Below, piece by piece: positions 7,116-14,979 of a stretch of DNA of 20,673 nt. Location of the stretch: assembly GCA_041624375.1 (NCBI GenBank), contig JBFJVD010000019.1:1-20673 (forward strand), written 5' to 3'. Made by a program: the position numbers and the translations under genes. Each line of letters opens with the position of its first letter. Positions within the stretch are counted from its first letter, which is position 1. The stretch is from JBFJVD01 sp041624375 (GTDB taxonomy: Bacteria > Chloroflexota > Anaerolineae > Anaerolineales > E44-bin32). The notes under the pieces were generated by a model, which saw only the letters and a program-made list of their open reading frames with translations, ran no database searches and was not told the origin of the DNA.

Positions 7116-9098
7116 CTAGGGACAATCGATGGGTTCGACCGGTTCACTGCCCGCTTCGCCCAACCCGTATCCAAACGGAAAGAGCGGCGCCTCACATCCG
7201 TGGGTTCCAGCGGTCGAGATCCGGTCACCCGGAATCTGTTCGTGTGACCGCGGCCAGGTGTAGGGCAGCCTTCCGGTGAAGGGGAAGTCGCCGAAGAGCA
7301 CATCCGCCACTCCCTGTCCTTCCGTGCCTGGAAACCAGGCGGCCACCCATGCATCGGCGAGGGGGAACTGATCGGTGATGATCAAGGGCCGGCCCGACAG
7401 CAGGATGACCACCAGCCGTTCACTGTGTTCCCGCATGCGCTCGATCAAGCTGATGTCGGCGGACGACAAGCCGAGATCGCTTTTGTCACCGACGCCCTCG
7501 GCGTAGGGGCTTTCGCCCACGACGACGATGCCAATATCGGCTATCCCGTCGAACTCACCCGAGGCCTGGTACTCAACCTGTTGACCCTGGCCTGCCGCAG
7601 CCCGGATGCCTTCAAGGATCGTCGTGCCGGGCTGGAGATTTGCATTGGTCCCCTGCCAGGTGATGGTCCAACCGCCGGATTGTGCTCCGGTCGAGTCGGC
7701 CTTGGAACCGGCGACGTAAAGCAGCTCAACCTCCCTGGACAAAGGGATCGTCTGCCCCTCGTTCCGCAACAACACCATGGATTCCCGCACGGCCTGCCGG
7801 GCCAATTGGCGATGATCCTGAGAGCCAACCGCTTCCTGCAACTCAGGCTCTCCGAATGGCCGGTCAAAGAGCCCGAGGGCGTACTTCACGTACAGGATGC
7901 GGCGCACGGCATCATCAATTCGCCCCTGGTCAATGTCCCCGTTCTCGACTCCGAGTCGCAGCTGGGTCAGCAACCCCTTGAAATCCGCCGAGATCATGAT
8001 CATGTCCACGCCTGCGTTGACCGCGGTAACGATCGAGGTGTAGTAGTCGTCATCGATCTGCTGCACTGCGTTCAGATCGGAGATGATCAAACCCAGGAAG
8101 CCGAGCTCACCCTTTAAGACCTCTGTCAGCCAGTACGCGCTGGCGTGCATCTTGACCCCGTTCAGGCTGCTGTAGGAAGGCATGATGCTCAACGCTCCCT
8201 GCCCGACCAGTTGCTGGTATGGGGGGAGAAAAAGCGCGCGGACTTTGGCTTCCTCGATGACCCGATCTCCCTGATCAATCTGGTAATCCGCGGTCTGGGA
8301 GGTTCCCCACGCCGTGCCGCCATCGCCGAGAAAATGCTTTGGTGTCGCGAGCGTGTAAATTGTTTGACCCGGCGCGGGATCGAATCCCGGGGGGAAGGAC
8401 TGCAAGCCCAGCAGGTAGGCCGCGGCAAGATCGCTGGCAACGGCGATGTCTTCGCTGTAGGTCTCATAGGTGCGGCCCCAGCGGATATCTTGGGCAGAGA
8501 CGACCATTGGGGCAAAATTCCATGGAATCCCGGTGGCGAGAATCTCGCGTGCGGTGGCCTCCCCGATGCGCCGCACCAGATCGGCATTGCGGGTCGCCCC
8601 TAGGCCGATCTGATGGGGGAAGATGGTCGCCCCCACCATGTTGCCGTGACCGTGAACGGCATCAACGCCGTAGAGCAGGGGGATGCCGAGCCGGGTTTCG
8701 AGGGCATCAGCCTGGAAGTTGTTGACCATCTCCAGCCAGCCGGCGGGCGAATTGTCCACAGGAAACCCACCCCCCGGGCTTAAGACGGACCCAATGAAAT
8801 GTGTGGTCACCTCGCCCGATCGGATGCCATCCTTGCTGATCTGCACCATCTGGCCGAGCTTCTCCTCGAGCGTCATGCGAGAAAGCAGATCAGCCACTCG
8901 ATCTGCTACCGGCCGGTCAGGATCCAAATAAACTTCATGGACATCGGTGACGTCAGGAGTCGCGGTTGGGTCGATGTCTGGCGTGGGATCGCCACGGTTG
9001 CTTCTGGTTGAGAGAATCAGGAAAACGGACGCAACCAGCGCCAAGCCGATCAGCATGTAGTGAACTCCTCGCAATTTCCCCATGGGTGATCGAGTCAT
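7116..9098 (-). CDS. GH3 exo-beta-glucosidase, membrane-anchored
   Basis: A 660-residue GH3 retaining beta-glucosidase/exo-glucanase of the barley ExoI type. It has a hydrophobic anchor (15-30) after a basic stretch, then a Pro/Thr linker (36-50). The TIM barrel begins MTLEEKLGQM (75-84), with KHFLGDGGT at 254-262. The nucleophile is D341 in GLIISDLNAV. The second domain holds GGWTITWQGTNAN (475-487), matching the Trp-rich subsite loop of ExoI, and VVVGESPYAEGVGDKSDL, with E534 the likely acid/base. Oddity: the usual SDW at the nucleophile is SDL. Start is uncertain. ATG 9056 has a strong GAGGAG eight nt upstream (646 residues), but it removes the basic n-region that precedes the anchor; ATG 9098 and ATG 9083 keep it. 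Exported, it would take glucose off oligosaccharides outside the membrane. Confidence 0.9.
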   Translation of the reverse strand: MTRSPMGKLRGVHYMLIGLALVASVFLILSTRSNRGDPTPDIDPTATPDVTDVHEVYLDPDRPVADRVADLLSRMTLEEKLGQMVQISKDGIRSGEVTTHFIGSVLSPGGGFPVDNSPAGWLEMVNNFQADALETRLGIPLLYGVDAVHGHGNMVGATIFPHQIGLGATRNADLVRRIGEATAREILATGIPWNFAPMVVSAQDIRWGRTYETYSEDIAVASDLAAAYLLGLQSFPPGFDPAPGQTIYTLATPKHFLGDGGTAWGTSQTADYQIDQGDRVIEEAKVRALFLPPYQQLVGQGALSIMPSYSSLNGVKMHASAYWLTEVLKGELGFLGLIISDLNAVQQIDDDYYTSIVTAVNAGVDMIMISADFKGLLTQLRLGVENGDIDQGRIDDAVRRILYVKYALGLFDRPFGEPELQEAVGSQDHRQLARQAVRESMVLLRNEGQTIPLSREVELLYVAGSKADSTGAQSGGWTITWQGTNANLQPGTTILEGIRAAAGQGQQVEYQASGEFDGIADIGIVVVGESPYAEGVGDKSDLGLSSADISLIERMREHSERLVVILLSGRPLIITDQFPLADAWVAAWFPGTEGQGVADVLFGDFPFTGRLPYTWPRSHEQIPGDRISTAGTHGCEAPLFPFGYGLGEAGSEPVEPIDCP

Positions 9099-9501
9099 GC
9101 AGCCAGCCTGCTGTTGACTTCCGGGCGTCGATCAAACGTCGCCAGGCATCTCCGGATCAAATCATTTGGCTCCGCGGCTCTGGTCTCTCGGATCCGACCG
9201 CTGGCGCCAGCATGAGTCGACAGTGAGGGTTGGTCATGAAGGGCTTGGCCCGTTCAATAAGCCCTCCGCCGAACCCTTCCCTGCGCCGAGCGTCTCCTCA
9301 GCAGTCCGCCTGGAGATCTCAGTACTCTCGGCCGGACGGTATCAGCCGAATTTAGACATCGACCCTGGGGGAAATCACCTTCGGCGTCATCGAAACGGGC
9401 CTGCCGCGCTGCCGAACCGGTGAGAGCCGCAATGCAGAAACCGCTCCGATGAGTTTGCTGGCCCGGATACCTCGCATCTGGGCTTGCCCGGCGCACGCCA
9501 G
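9099..9501. other. 403-bp gap between GH16 and GH3 genes
   Basis: I see no supported gene here. A 94-codon minus-strand open frame has no ribosome site or recognisable sequence. GGGCTT/AAGCCC (9241-9246 and 9259-9264) could form a weak hairpin with a 12-nt loop. I found no copy of the LacI-type operator and no convincing promoter, so whether GH3 and the two phosphorylases have their own promoter is open. Confidence 0.5.
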
Positions 9502-10329
9502 TCACGACGATGGAAGCGTTTGCACCCGCACCCAATCGACATACACCCGGGCCTGCCCGGCCCGGATCCGCTGCAGCGTGTCCTGCGGCAGTCCGTAATA
9601 GGGCGCAGTCACACCGTAGGTCTTGAAGGGATAGGTGCCACCCAGCGCGAAGTTCAAGATCAGGTACTTGTCGTTATCAAACACCCAGGGTCCCAGGAAA
9701 TCGACCATGGGTCGAGTGACCTGGTAGATGATGTTGCCATCGACTTTGAAGACCATTTCGTCCGGCAGCCAGTCCACCCGGTAGACATGCCAGGACGTTG
9801 CCGGCTGCCGGGAATCGAAGTAATAGCGATTGACGAGCGCCGCTTCGCCTGCGTATTCCGGCCCATGGGCGGCGGCACTGACCCAGGCGGGATCGCCAAC
9901 GTTCTCCATAATGTCGATCTCACCGGATTGTGGCCACTCTCCTTCGCCGATCGCCCAGAAGGCCGGCCAAAAGCCAGTGCCGGCAGGGAGCTTCATCCGC
10001 GCGGCAGCGGTTCCATAGCGAAAGGCGAATTTCGCTCGCGTATGGATCCTGCCAGAGAGAAAGTCGAACGTCTGACCATCAGGCGTGGTAAATCCGGGCT
10101 CGTGGCGGACTTCCAAGACGAGAGCGCCGCTGTCCGTGCCTTCGACTTCGCCGGGGGCCATGAAGGAGATCGTGCGTCCGTCATCGACATACGCCTGGAG
10201 CTCGCGGTTGAAGGCCGGGCCTGTGGTGTACACATTCCACTTTGAGCGATCCAATGCTCCCCGGCTGAAATCGTCAAAGAAAAGGATCCCAGCCCCATCC
10301 GTCTCCCGGCTGCCCGGCGTCCGCTCCAT
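9502..10329 (-). CDS. GH16 beta-1,3-glucanase (laminarinase-like), no signal peptide
   Basis: A 275-residue single-domain GH16 endo-beta-1,3(4)-glucanase. The active-site strand SGEIDIMENVG holds the nucleophile E137, the assisting D139 and the acid/base E142 in the E-I-D-I-M-E form typical of laminarinases. Domain edges are typical: FFDDFSRGALDRSKW near the start and VYVDWVRVQ at the end. The ATG at 10329 has AGGA eight nt upstream, overlapping the stop of the preceding GH16 gene 10 bp away, so the pair is translationally close. There is no signal peptide or lipobox, unlike its neighbour, so it is either cytoplasmic or exported by an unseen route. It is a diverged paralogue of the upstream GH16 (shared AHGP.YAG and LILN.A.GG motifs). 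Confidence 0.9.
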   Translation of the reverse strand: MERTPGSRETDGAGILFFDDFSRGALDRSKWNVYTTGPAFNRELQAYVDDGRTISFMAPGEVEGTDSGALVLEVRHEPGFTTPDGQTFDFLSGRIHTRAKFAFRYGTAAARMKLPAGTGFWPAFWAIGEGEWPQSGEIDIMENVGDPAWVSAAAHGPEYAGEAALVNRYYFDSRQPATSWHVYRVDWLPDEMVFKVDGNIIYQVTRPMVDFLGPWVFDNDKYLILNFALGGTYPFKTYGVTAPYYGLPQDTLQRIRAGQARVYVDWVRVQTLPSS

Positions 10330-10339
10330 GCAGCCGGTC

Positions 10340-11302
10340 CTACTCGGAGACTTGCTGGTAAACGCGCACGTAATCCACGTAGTAGTTGGCGGGAAATTGG
10401 GTGTCGAGCGCGATCGGTCCGGGGAAGATGCCGCCGACCGCCAGGTTCAGGATCAGGTAGAAGGGTTTATCAAACACCCATTCGCGGTCGCCGACTGCCT
10501 CTCGATTCAGGGTGAAATAGGGCTCATCATTGAAAAACCAGGTGATCCCTTCGAAATTCCACTCGATGGCATAGGTGTGGAATTCATTCGCGATCTCAAA
10601 TTCCTGGGGATTCCAGCGTCCCAGCCCGAGCGCACCGGCGTAGCCGGGCCCATGGGCCGTGCCCAGAATGAGCTTCGGCTCCCGGCCGATGTATTCCATG
10701 ATGTCGATCTCGCCAACGAAGGGCCAGTTGCTGCTGTACACCCCGTTTTCATCGAATTGGGGTTCATAGTCATGGCCGAGCATCCAAACTGCCGGCCAGA
10801 GCCCTGCGCCCGGCGGCACCTTGGTGCGCACTTCGATATAGCCATACTGGAACTCCTGGAGATCCTGGCTGAAGAGTTTGGCCGAGGTGTAGTAGGAATG
10901 CTCATATCGCTCGAAGCGAGCTTCGATCACCAGCAGGCCATTCTCGACCCGCGCATTCTCGAGTCGATCGTTGTAGTACTGGGCCTCACCATTCCCGAAT
11001 CCCCAGCCACCGATCTCAAACTGCCAGTTCTCTCGATTGATCGTGTCGCCGTCAAACTCATCGTGCCAGACCAATTCCCAACCCTCGCGTTCCGTAGGTG
11101 GGATCGGATCGGGTGCCGCGATCGGCGTTGACGTCGGCACCGAGGTTGGCATTGGGGTCGGTGTGATGGTTGGCGTTGGAGTCTGGGTGGGTTCTACCGT
11201 CGCAGTCGGGGTAGCAGGCTCAGGGGCTGCCTGGCAGCCAACGAGGAAGACGGCCGCTGCTGTTAGGAAAGTGATCAGAATTCGCTGCTTCATCATTCGC
11301 AT
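10340..11302 (-). CDS. Secreted GH16 laminarinase lipoprotein
   Basis: A 320-residue lipoprotein endo-beta-1,3-glucanase. The signal MRMMKQRILITFLTAAAVF ends in lipobox LVGC with the lipidated cysteine at 23. A Pro/Thr-rich linker (about 27-70) then spaces the enzyme from the membrane. The GH16 domain starts WELVWHDEFDGD and carries VGEIDIMEYIG with E198, D200 and E203 as catalytic residues. It ends YVDYVRVYQQ. Start choice: ATG 11302 gives a basic n-region and has GGAG close upstream; the adjacent ATGs at 11296 and 11293 would also serve, and a GTG at 11329 would give an unlikely hydrophilic leader. It probably makes the first cut of laminarin-like glucan at the cell surface, feeding the transporter coded upstream. 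Confidence 0.92.
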   Translation of the reverse strand: MRMMKQRILITFLTAAAVFLVGCQAAPEPATPTATVEPTQTPTPTITPTPMPTSVPTSTPIAAPDPIPPTEREGWELVWHDEFDGDTINRENWQFEIGGWGFGNGEAQYYNDRLENARVENGLLVIEARFERYEHSYYTSAKLFSQDLQEFQYGYIEVRTKVPPGAGLWPAVWMLGHDYEPQFDENGVYSSNWPFVGEIDIMEYIGREPKLILGTAHGPGYAGALGLGRWNPQEFEIANEFHTYAIEWNFEGITWFFNDEPYFTLNREAVGDREWVFDKPFYLILNLAVGGIFPGPIALDTQFPANYYVDYVRVYQQVSE

Positions 11303-11565
11303 ACCACTCCGTACATGGGTCTCCTGCACTCGTTCCAGGCCGCCCGCCCGGGAGCCGATGTTGAGCCAGGGACATCCATCCGAGGCGATCGAGGCGTCCG
11401 GCGCTCCCCCTTCAGTGTCTGTAATGCCGCTTAGCCGCTCCCAACCTCTCTATCGCCCGGGCCAGGGCCTTCGGAGGACTTCACACTCCGTCTCCGGATG
11501 GGGAGGGGAATTGGACTTCATCCAACGCGCCGCATCAGTTCCTGGGCCTGGTATTCCAGCCTGGC
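11303..11565. other. 263-bp gap between MalG-type permease and GH16 genes
   Basis: No gene is supported. It contains small hairpins: TTGGA-CTTCA-TCCAA at 11511-11525, and CGGAG/CTCCG at 11472-11476 and 11486-11490. A minus-strand stretch TTGGGAGCG (11444-11436) equals one half of the LacI-type palindrome, but its partner half is absent. No convincing promoter was seen. Confidence 0.4.
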
Positions 11566-12429
11566 TCACCCTTTCACGGAGCCCTGGGTCAGCCCGGAGA
11601 TGATGTACCGCTGGAGGAAGATAAAGAGGACCACCATCGGAACCGCAAGAATCAGGACCGCCGCCGCGAGGGTCGGCCAGTTGTAGCCGTAGACCCCCTG
11701 AAAGACGATCAAGCCGCGCGTGACCGGATAGTAATCCTGGTTCGTCAGGTAGATTGTGGGCGCGATCAGTTCATTCCAGATGCCGATGGCGTGGAGCACA
11801 ACGACCGTCGCGACGGCCGGCCGGACGAGAGGAAAAATGATCTGGGTCACAAAGCGGAAGTAGCCGCAGCCGTCGATGGCTGCCGCTTCATCAAGTTCCC
11901 GAGGGATGGCTTTGATGGAGTTCACCAGGATGATAATCCCGATCGGGTTAGCCAGGAACAGCAGGATATAGCCGATTTGGGTGTTGTAAAGACGAAGGCG
12001 CAGAATCACCTGAAACTGGGGGATGAGAGCCCAGGGGAGGAAGAGGGCGATGACAAAGAGTACCAGCAGAAGATTCGATCCGCGCACATAGCCGCGGGCA
12101 ATTGGAAAGGCGACAAATATCGCGCATGCCACGAAGATCGTCGTCGCGACGACAGTGTACAGGGCAGAGTTCAGCAGGTACCGGGCGAAGTTGGCCCGCT
12201 CCCAGGCCTCGACAAAATTCTGAAGATTCAGGCTGCTCACGAGTACCGTCGGATTTCTTCCAAACTGCTGCAGCGTATTAAAGGACGTATTCACCAGCAT
12301 CAGCAGAGGCCCAAGAAAGGCCAATGAAAACAGAAACAAGAGGAGGTAGGTGCCGATGTTGGAGCGTCCGAGCCGGGTGGTCAAGGAAGTCCACCCGTTT
12401 GCGAGAGAAGAATTGTTCTGGATCGACAT
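11566..12429 (-). CDS. Carbohydrate ABC transporter permease, MalG type
   Basis: A 287-residue inner-membrane permease with about six hydrophobic segments. The cytoplasmic EAA loop, EAAAIDGCGYFRFVTQIIFP (181-200), contacts the ATPase. The C-terminal ISGLTQGSVKG is the standard MalG-type ending of this family. The ATG at 12429 has GAGGTG five nt upstream and lies 9 bp after the MalF-type permease stop. With its partner it should form the heterodimeric channel for oligosaccharides delivered by the lipoprotein coded at 13456-14841. Substrate (beta-1,3-gluco-oligosaccharides) is inferred from the neighbouring hydrolases. Confidence 0.93.
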   Translation of the reverse strand: MSIQNNSSLANGWTSLTTRLGRSNIGTYLLLFLFSLAFLGPLLMLVNTSFNTLQQFGRNPTVLVSSLNLQNFVEAWERANFARYLLNSALYTVVATTIFVACAIFVAFPIARGYVRGSNLLLVLFVIALFLPWALIPQFQVILRLRLYNTQIGYILLFLANPIGIIILVNSIKAIPRELDEAAAIDGCGYFRFVTQIIFPLVRPAVATVVVLHAIGIWNELIAPTIYLTNQDYYPVTRGLIVFQGVYGYNWPTLAAAVLILAVPMVVLFIFLQRYIISGLTQGSVKG

Positions 12430-12438
12430 CTTGTCACC

Positions 12439-13365
12439 TCATCCCAGCAGACGCTGTTCACGTCGCTGCAGTAGATACTGCGTCGTCAGCCCGATGGCGA
12501 GAACGACGAGAAAGAGCACGACCGAAGCGGCGGCGGCATATCCCTGCCGGAAGCCCTGCTGCAGGCCGCGGTTGGTTTGTCCAAAGCCTTCGGCGAACAC
12601 CACATAACCCAGCACCAGTGCCCCTGGGCGATAACCGATCAGGACCAGCATCAGCTGCCAGGCCTGGAGGGATCCGATGATATTGAGAATGAGATTGGTA
12701 TTCACGCTGGGGGTCAGGAGCGGCCAGGTGACGTTGCGGAAAGATTGCCAGCGGCCGGCGCCGTCGATCTTGGCGGCTTCAAGGAGCTCTTCAGGGATGG
12801 TTTGAAGCCCCGCCAGGAAGATCACCATTGTGATCCCGACATTGGCCCAGATCTGAGCCACAATGACCCAGTTCAGGGCCTGCCTCGGCAGACCTCCGAG
12901 CAACTCCGACTGCAAACCGAACAAACCCAAGATCTGTTGCATCGGTCCGCCGAGTGGGTAGAGGAAAAGTTCCCACATCAATCCCTGGATCGTGACCCCA
13001 AGAATCACCGGCAGGAAGAAGAGAACGCGGAAGAGATTGGCGCCACGGATCTTCTGGTTGAGCAGCAAGGCCAGCAGCAATCCGAGTGCAAATTGAATGA
13101 CCGTCACGTAGAACGAAAACCTGAATGTGTTCCTAATGGCAACGAAATTGTCGCGGGCCGAAGTCCCGAGGACCAGGAACTCTTCGTAATTCTTGAGGCC
13201 GACCCAGTTGACCGGGATGCCGAGGATGCCCGTCACGTCAGTAAATGAGAAATATGTTGTGGCGAGAGATGGGCCGAGTGAAACTAAGAAGTAGAAGAAC
13301 ATCCCCGGGACGAGAAACAGAACCGGCAGCCAGCGTGCGCTTCCCCTGCCGAAGAGATAGTTCAT
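12439..13365 (-). CDS. Carbohydrate ABC transporter permease, MalF type
   Basis: A 308-residue permease. Its first hydrophobic segment (13-31) follows a short basic N-terminus, as in the UgpA/MalF-like single-domain permeases. The segment FTDVTGILGIPVNWVGLKNY (41-60) is the typical periplasmic loop. The EAA loop, EAAKIDGAGRWQSFRNVTWP, spans 196-215. The ATG at 13365 has GAGG six nt upstream. It sits between the binding-protein gene and the MalG-type gene, separated from the former by 90 bp holding a strong stem-loop. No ATPase gene is in the locus; this subfamily commonly shares an MsmK/UgpC-type ATPase coded elsewhere. Confidence 0.93.
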   Translation of the reverse strand: MNYLFGRGSARWLPVLFLVPGMFFYFLVSLGPSLATTYFSFTDVTGILGIPVNWVGLKNYEEFLVLGTSARDNFVAIRNTFRFSFYVTVIQFALGLLLALLLNQKIRGANLFRVLFFLPVILGVTIQGLMWELFLYPLGGPMQQILGLFGLQSELLGGLPRQALNWVIVAQIWANVGITMVIFLAGLQTIPEELLEAAKIDGAGRWQSFRNVTWPLLTPSVNTNLILNIIGSLQAWQLMLVLIGYRPGALVLGYVVFAEGFGQTNRGLQQGFRQGYAAAASVVLFLVVLAIGLTTQYLLQRREQRLLG

Positions 13366-13390
13366 GGTCCACCTCAGGAGAGCGATGGGC

Positions 13391-13428
13391 CCGGGCTGGC
13401 GCCCCGCCGAAGCGGATTGCCAGCCCGG
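13391..13428 (-). other. Intercistronic stem-loop between binding protein and permease
   Basis: CCGGGCTGGC (13391-13400) pairs perfectly with GCCAGCCCGG (13419-13428). The interior has a second 4-bp stem, CCGC-CGAA-GCGG (13404-13415). It lies in the 90-bp gap after the binding-protein stop, and no T-run follows on the minus strand. It is better read as a processing or 3'-protecting structure, like those between malE and malF, that leaves more mRNA for the binding protein than for the permeases. That role is inferred. Confidence 0.65.
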
Positions 13429-13455
13429 TGACCATCAAGATCGAACGTTACGTAC

Positions 13456-14841
13456 CTACTTCCCTACCGCTTGCAGGCCGGCTTCCAGGTCGGCTTGCGC
13501 CTGTGCGGCCAGCGCAGCCGGATCATCCCATTCGTTGAACGGCTGGAAGAAGGATGCCCAGGGGGCGGCCCATTGGCCGGCACCGGTCGGGGCAACCCAG
13601 TACTGCTCGTAGCCTACACGGAAGTTATCCAGGTAGGGGGCCAGCTCCGACCCCAGATTGGAGTCCAGCGTGATCCCCGGCTGGGTGGGAATGAACTCCA
13701 CCGCGTCGATGAAAGCCTGGTAGTTCTCCGGTGCGGAGAACATTTCGAGGTAAGCCAGCGCTTCTTCGGGGTGGGGCGTGTTCTCAGCGACGACCCAGCC
13801 CATGTCGTACTTGCCGAACATGTACTGGTTGTCCGCGGGGTTCTCGCTGCCCGGGAACGGGAAGTAGCCCCAGTTCATGTCCGGATCGACATCTTCGATC
13901 ATGGCGGCATTCCAGGTGCCCATCGGGAGCATGGCAACTGCGCCCGATGCGAAGCGCCCTGGAGCCGCGTCATGGCTCAGGCCGCTGGCGCCAGGCTCGA
14001 GGAAATCACCGGCATAGATCTGCATCTTCTGCCACATGTCGATGGACTTCTCGCTGTCCCAGGTGATGGTTCGTTCCCACAGACCTTCAACCAGGGCGGC
14101 CTGGTCGGGGTAGATGGATCCGATCAAGCCGTAGGCGCCCACGAAGATGGGCCAGCCATCGGCTCCACCGGCCGTCATGCACTGAATGTCAGCGGCCGCA
14201 AAGGTTTCGCAGGCGGCGACCAGCTCGGACCAGGTGGTGGGGACTTCCACGCCATACTCCGTGAAGAGGTCTTTGTTGTAGAAGACACCACTGTAGCCCA
14301 CTCGACCGAGGTTGATCTGGTAGACCTTGCCATTAAACGAGCCGGCATCGGCGATGGCCTCAGGATAGTAGTTGTCAAGGAAGGGCTGGCCCGTCAGATC
14401 CATCAACAGGCCGGCTTCGATGAGGGTCTGCCAGTTGGGCGGGACCACGTCGACCATGTAGGGTTGGGCTGCATTGGCAAAACCGAACATGTCGATCACG
14501 TCGACGTCATTGGCGGTCAGCCGAGTCTGCGTCACGGTCGGCAGATCGGCGGCGTTGACCACCGACATATCCACGGTCACATTCGGATAGGCGGCCTCGA
14601 ACTGCTCGTTGAAGGTCTCCATGTATTCCACCAGCGGGGGATGCTGGTGGATCAGCACGCGCAGCGTAACCGGCTCAGCTTCGGCGTCATGGTCGCCGGG
14701 TTCGTCGACATGCTCATCTGCAGGTGGAGCATCCGCGGGCGGTGCGTCGGCAGGTGGAGCATCGGCGGGCTGGCCGCCGCAGGCCGCAATCGCCAGCGCG
14801 GCAAGCAGCAGAAACACAATCAGCGTAGACTTTCTAAACAT
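13456..14841 (-). CDS. Sugar ABC transporter substrate-binding lipoprotein
   Basis: A 461-residue family 1 extracellular solute-binding protein. The signal peptide MFRKSTLIVFLLLAALAIAAC has its lipobox cysteine at 21. Next comes a low-complexity tether of PADAP repeats (25-43) and an acidic stretch. The binding fold starts at VTLRVLIHQHPPLVEYMETF and includes LTANDVDVIDMF, GVFYNKDLFTEYGVEVPTTW and FASGAVAMLPMGTWN, all typical of oligosaccharide-binding members. The ATG at 14841 has AGGAG eight nt upstream. It lies 138 bp after the lacI stop and is likely co-transcribed with it. Ligand is unproven; laminari-oligosaccharides are expected from the enzymes downstream. Confidence 0.93.
   Translation of the reverse strand: MFRKSTLIVFLLLAALAIAACGGQPADAPPADAPPADAPPADEHVDEPGDHDAEAEPVTLRVLIHQHPPLVEYMETFNEQFEAAYPNVTVDMSVVNAADLPTVTQTRLTANDVDVIDMFGFANAAQPYMVDVVPPNWQTLIEAGLLMDLTGQPFLDNYYPEAIADAGSFNGKVYQINLGRVGYSGVFYNKDLFTEYGVEVPTTWSELVAACETFAAADIQCMTAGGADGWPIFVGAYGLIGSIYPDQAALVEGLWERTITWDSEKSIDMWQKMQIYAGDFLEPGASGLSHDAAPGRFASGAVAMLPMGTWNAAMIEDVDPDMNWGYFPFPGSENPADNQYMFGKYDMGWVVAENTPHPEEALAYLEMFSAPENYQAFIDAVEFIPTQPGITLDSNLGSELAPYLDNFRVGYEQYWVAPTGAGQWAAPWASFFQPFNEWDDPAALAAQAQADLEAGLQAVGK
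14720..14770. repeat. Short in-frame tandem repeat in lipoprotein linker
   Basis: A 15-bp unit coding for five residues (PADAP) is repeated about three and a half times. GCAGGTGGAGCATC occurs identically at 14720-14733 and 14750-14763, so pairs of units form a 30-bp higher repeat. It encodes the tether between lipid anchor and binding domain. Such repeats can change copy number without a frame change. Confidence 0.7.
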
Positions 14842-14979
14842 TCTCTGTTCTCCTAATTGAAAATCGAATCTTTCTCCTCAAGTTTGATGCCTTTGAACTA
14901 TTCGAACTCCATGCACACCTCCAACAAGAAATGCAGCACTTCGCAAATGAATCCAAGCTTGCCGGCATTTCATCGGTCA

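Noticed and set aside
9254..9535. 93-codon minus-strand open frame in the gap before GH3
   Set aside because: Arg/Ala-rich random-looking peptide that overlaps the end of the GH16 gene and has no ribosome site.
13471..14856. 461-codon plus-strand open frame opposite the binding-protein gene
   Set aside because: It is the antisense shadow of a clear lipoprotein gene; its translation has no recognisable domain and it lacks a ribosome site.
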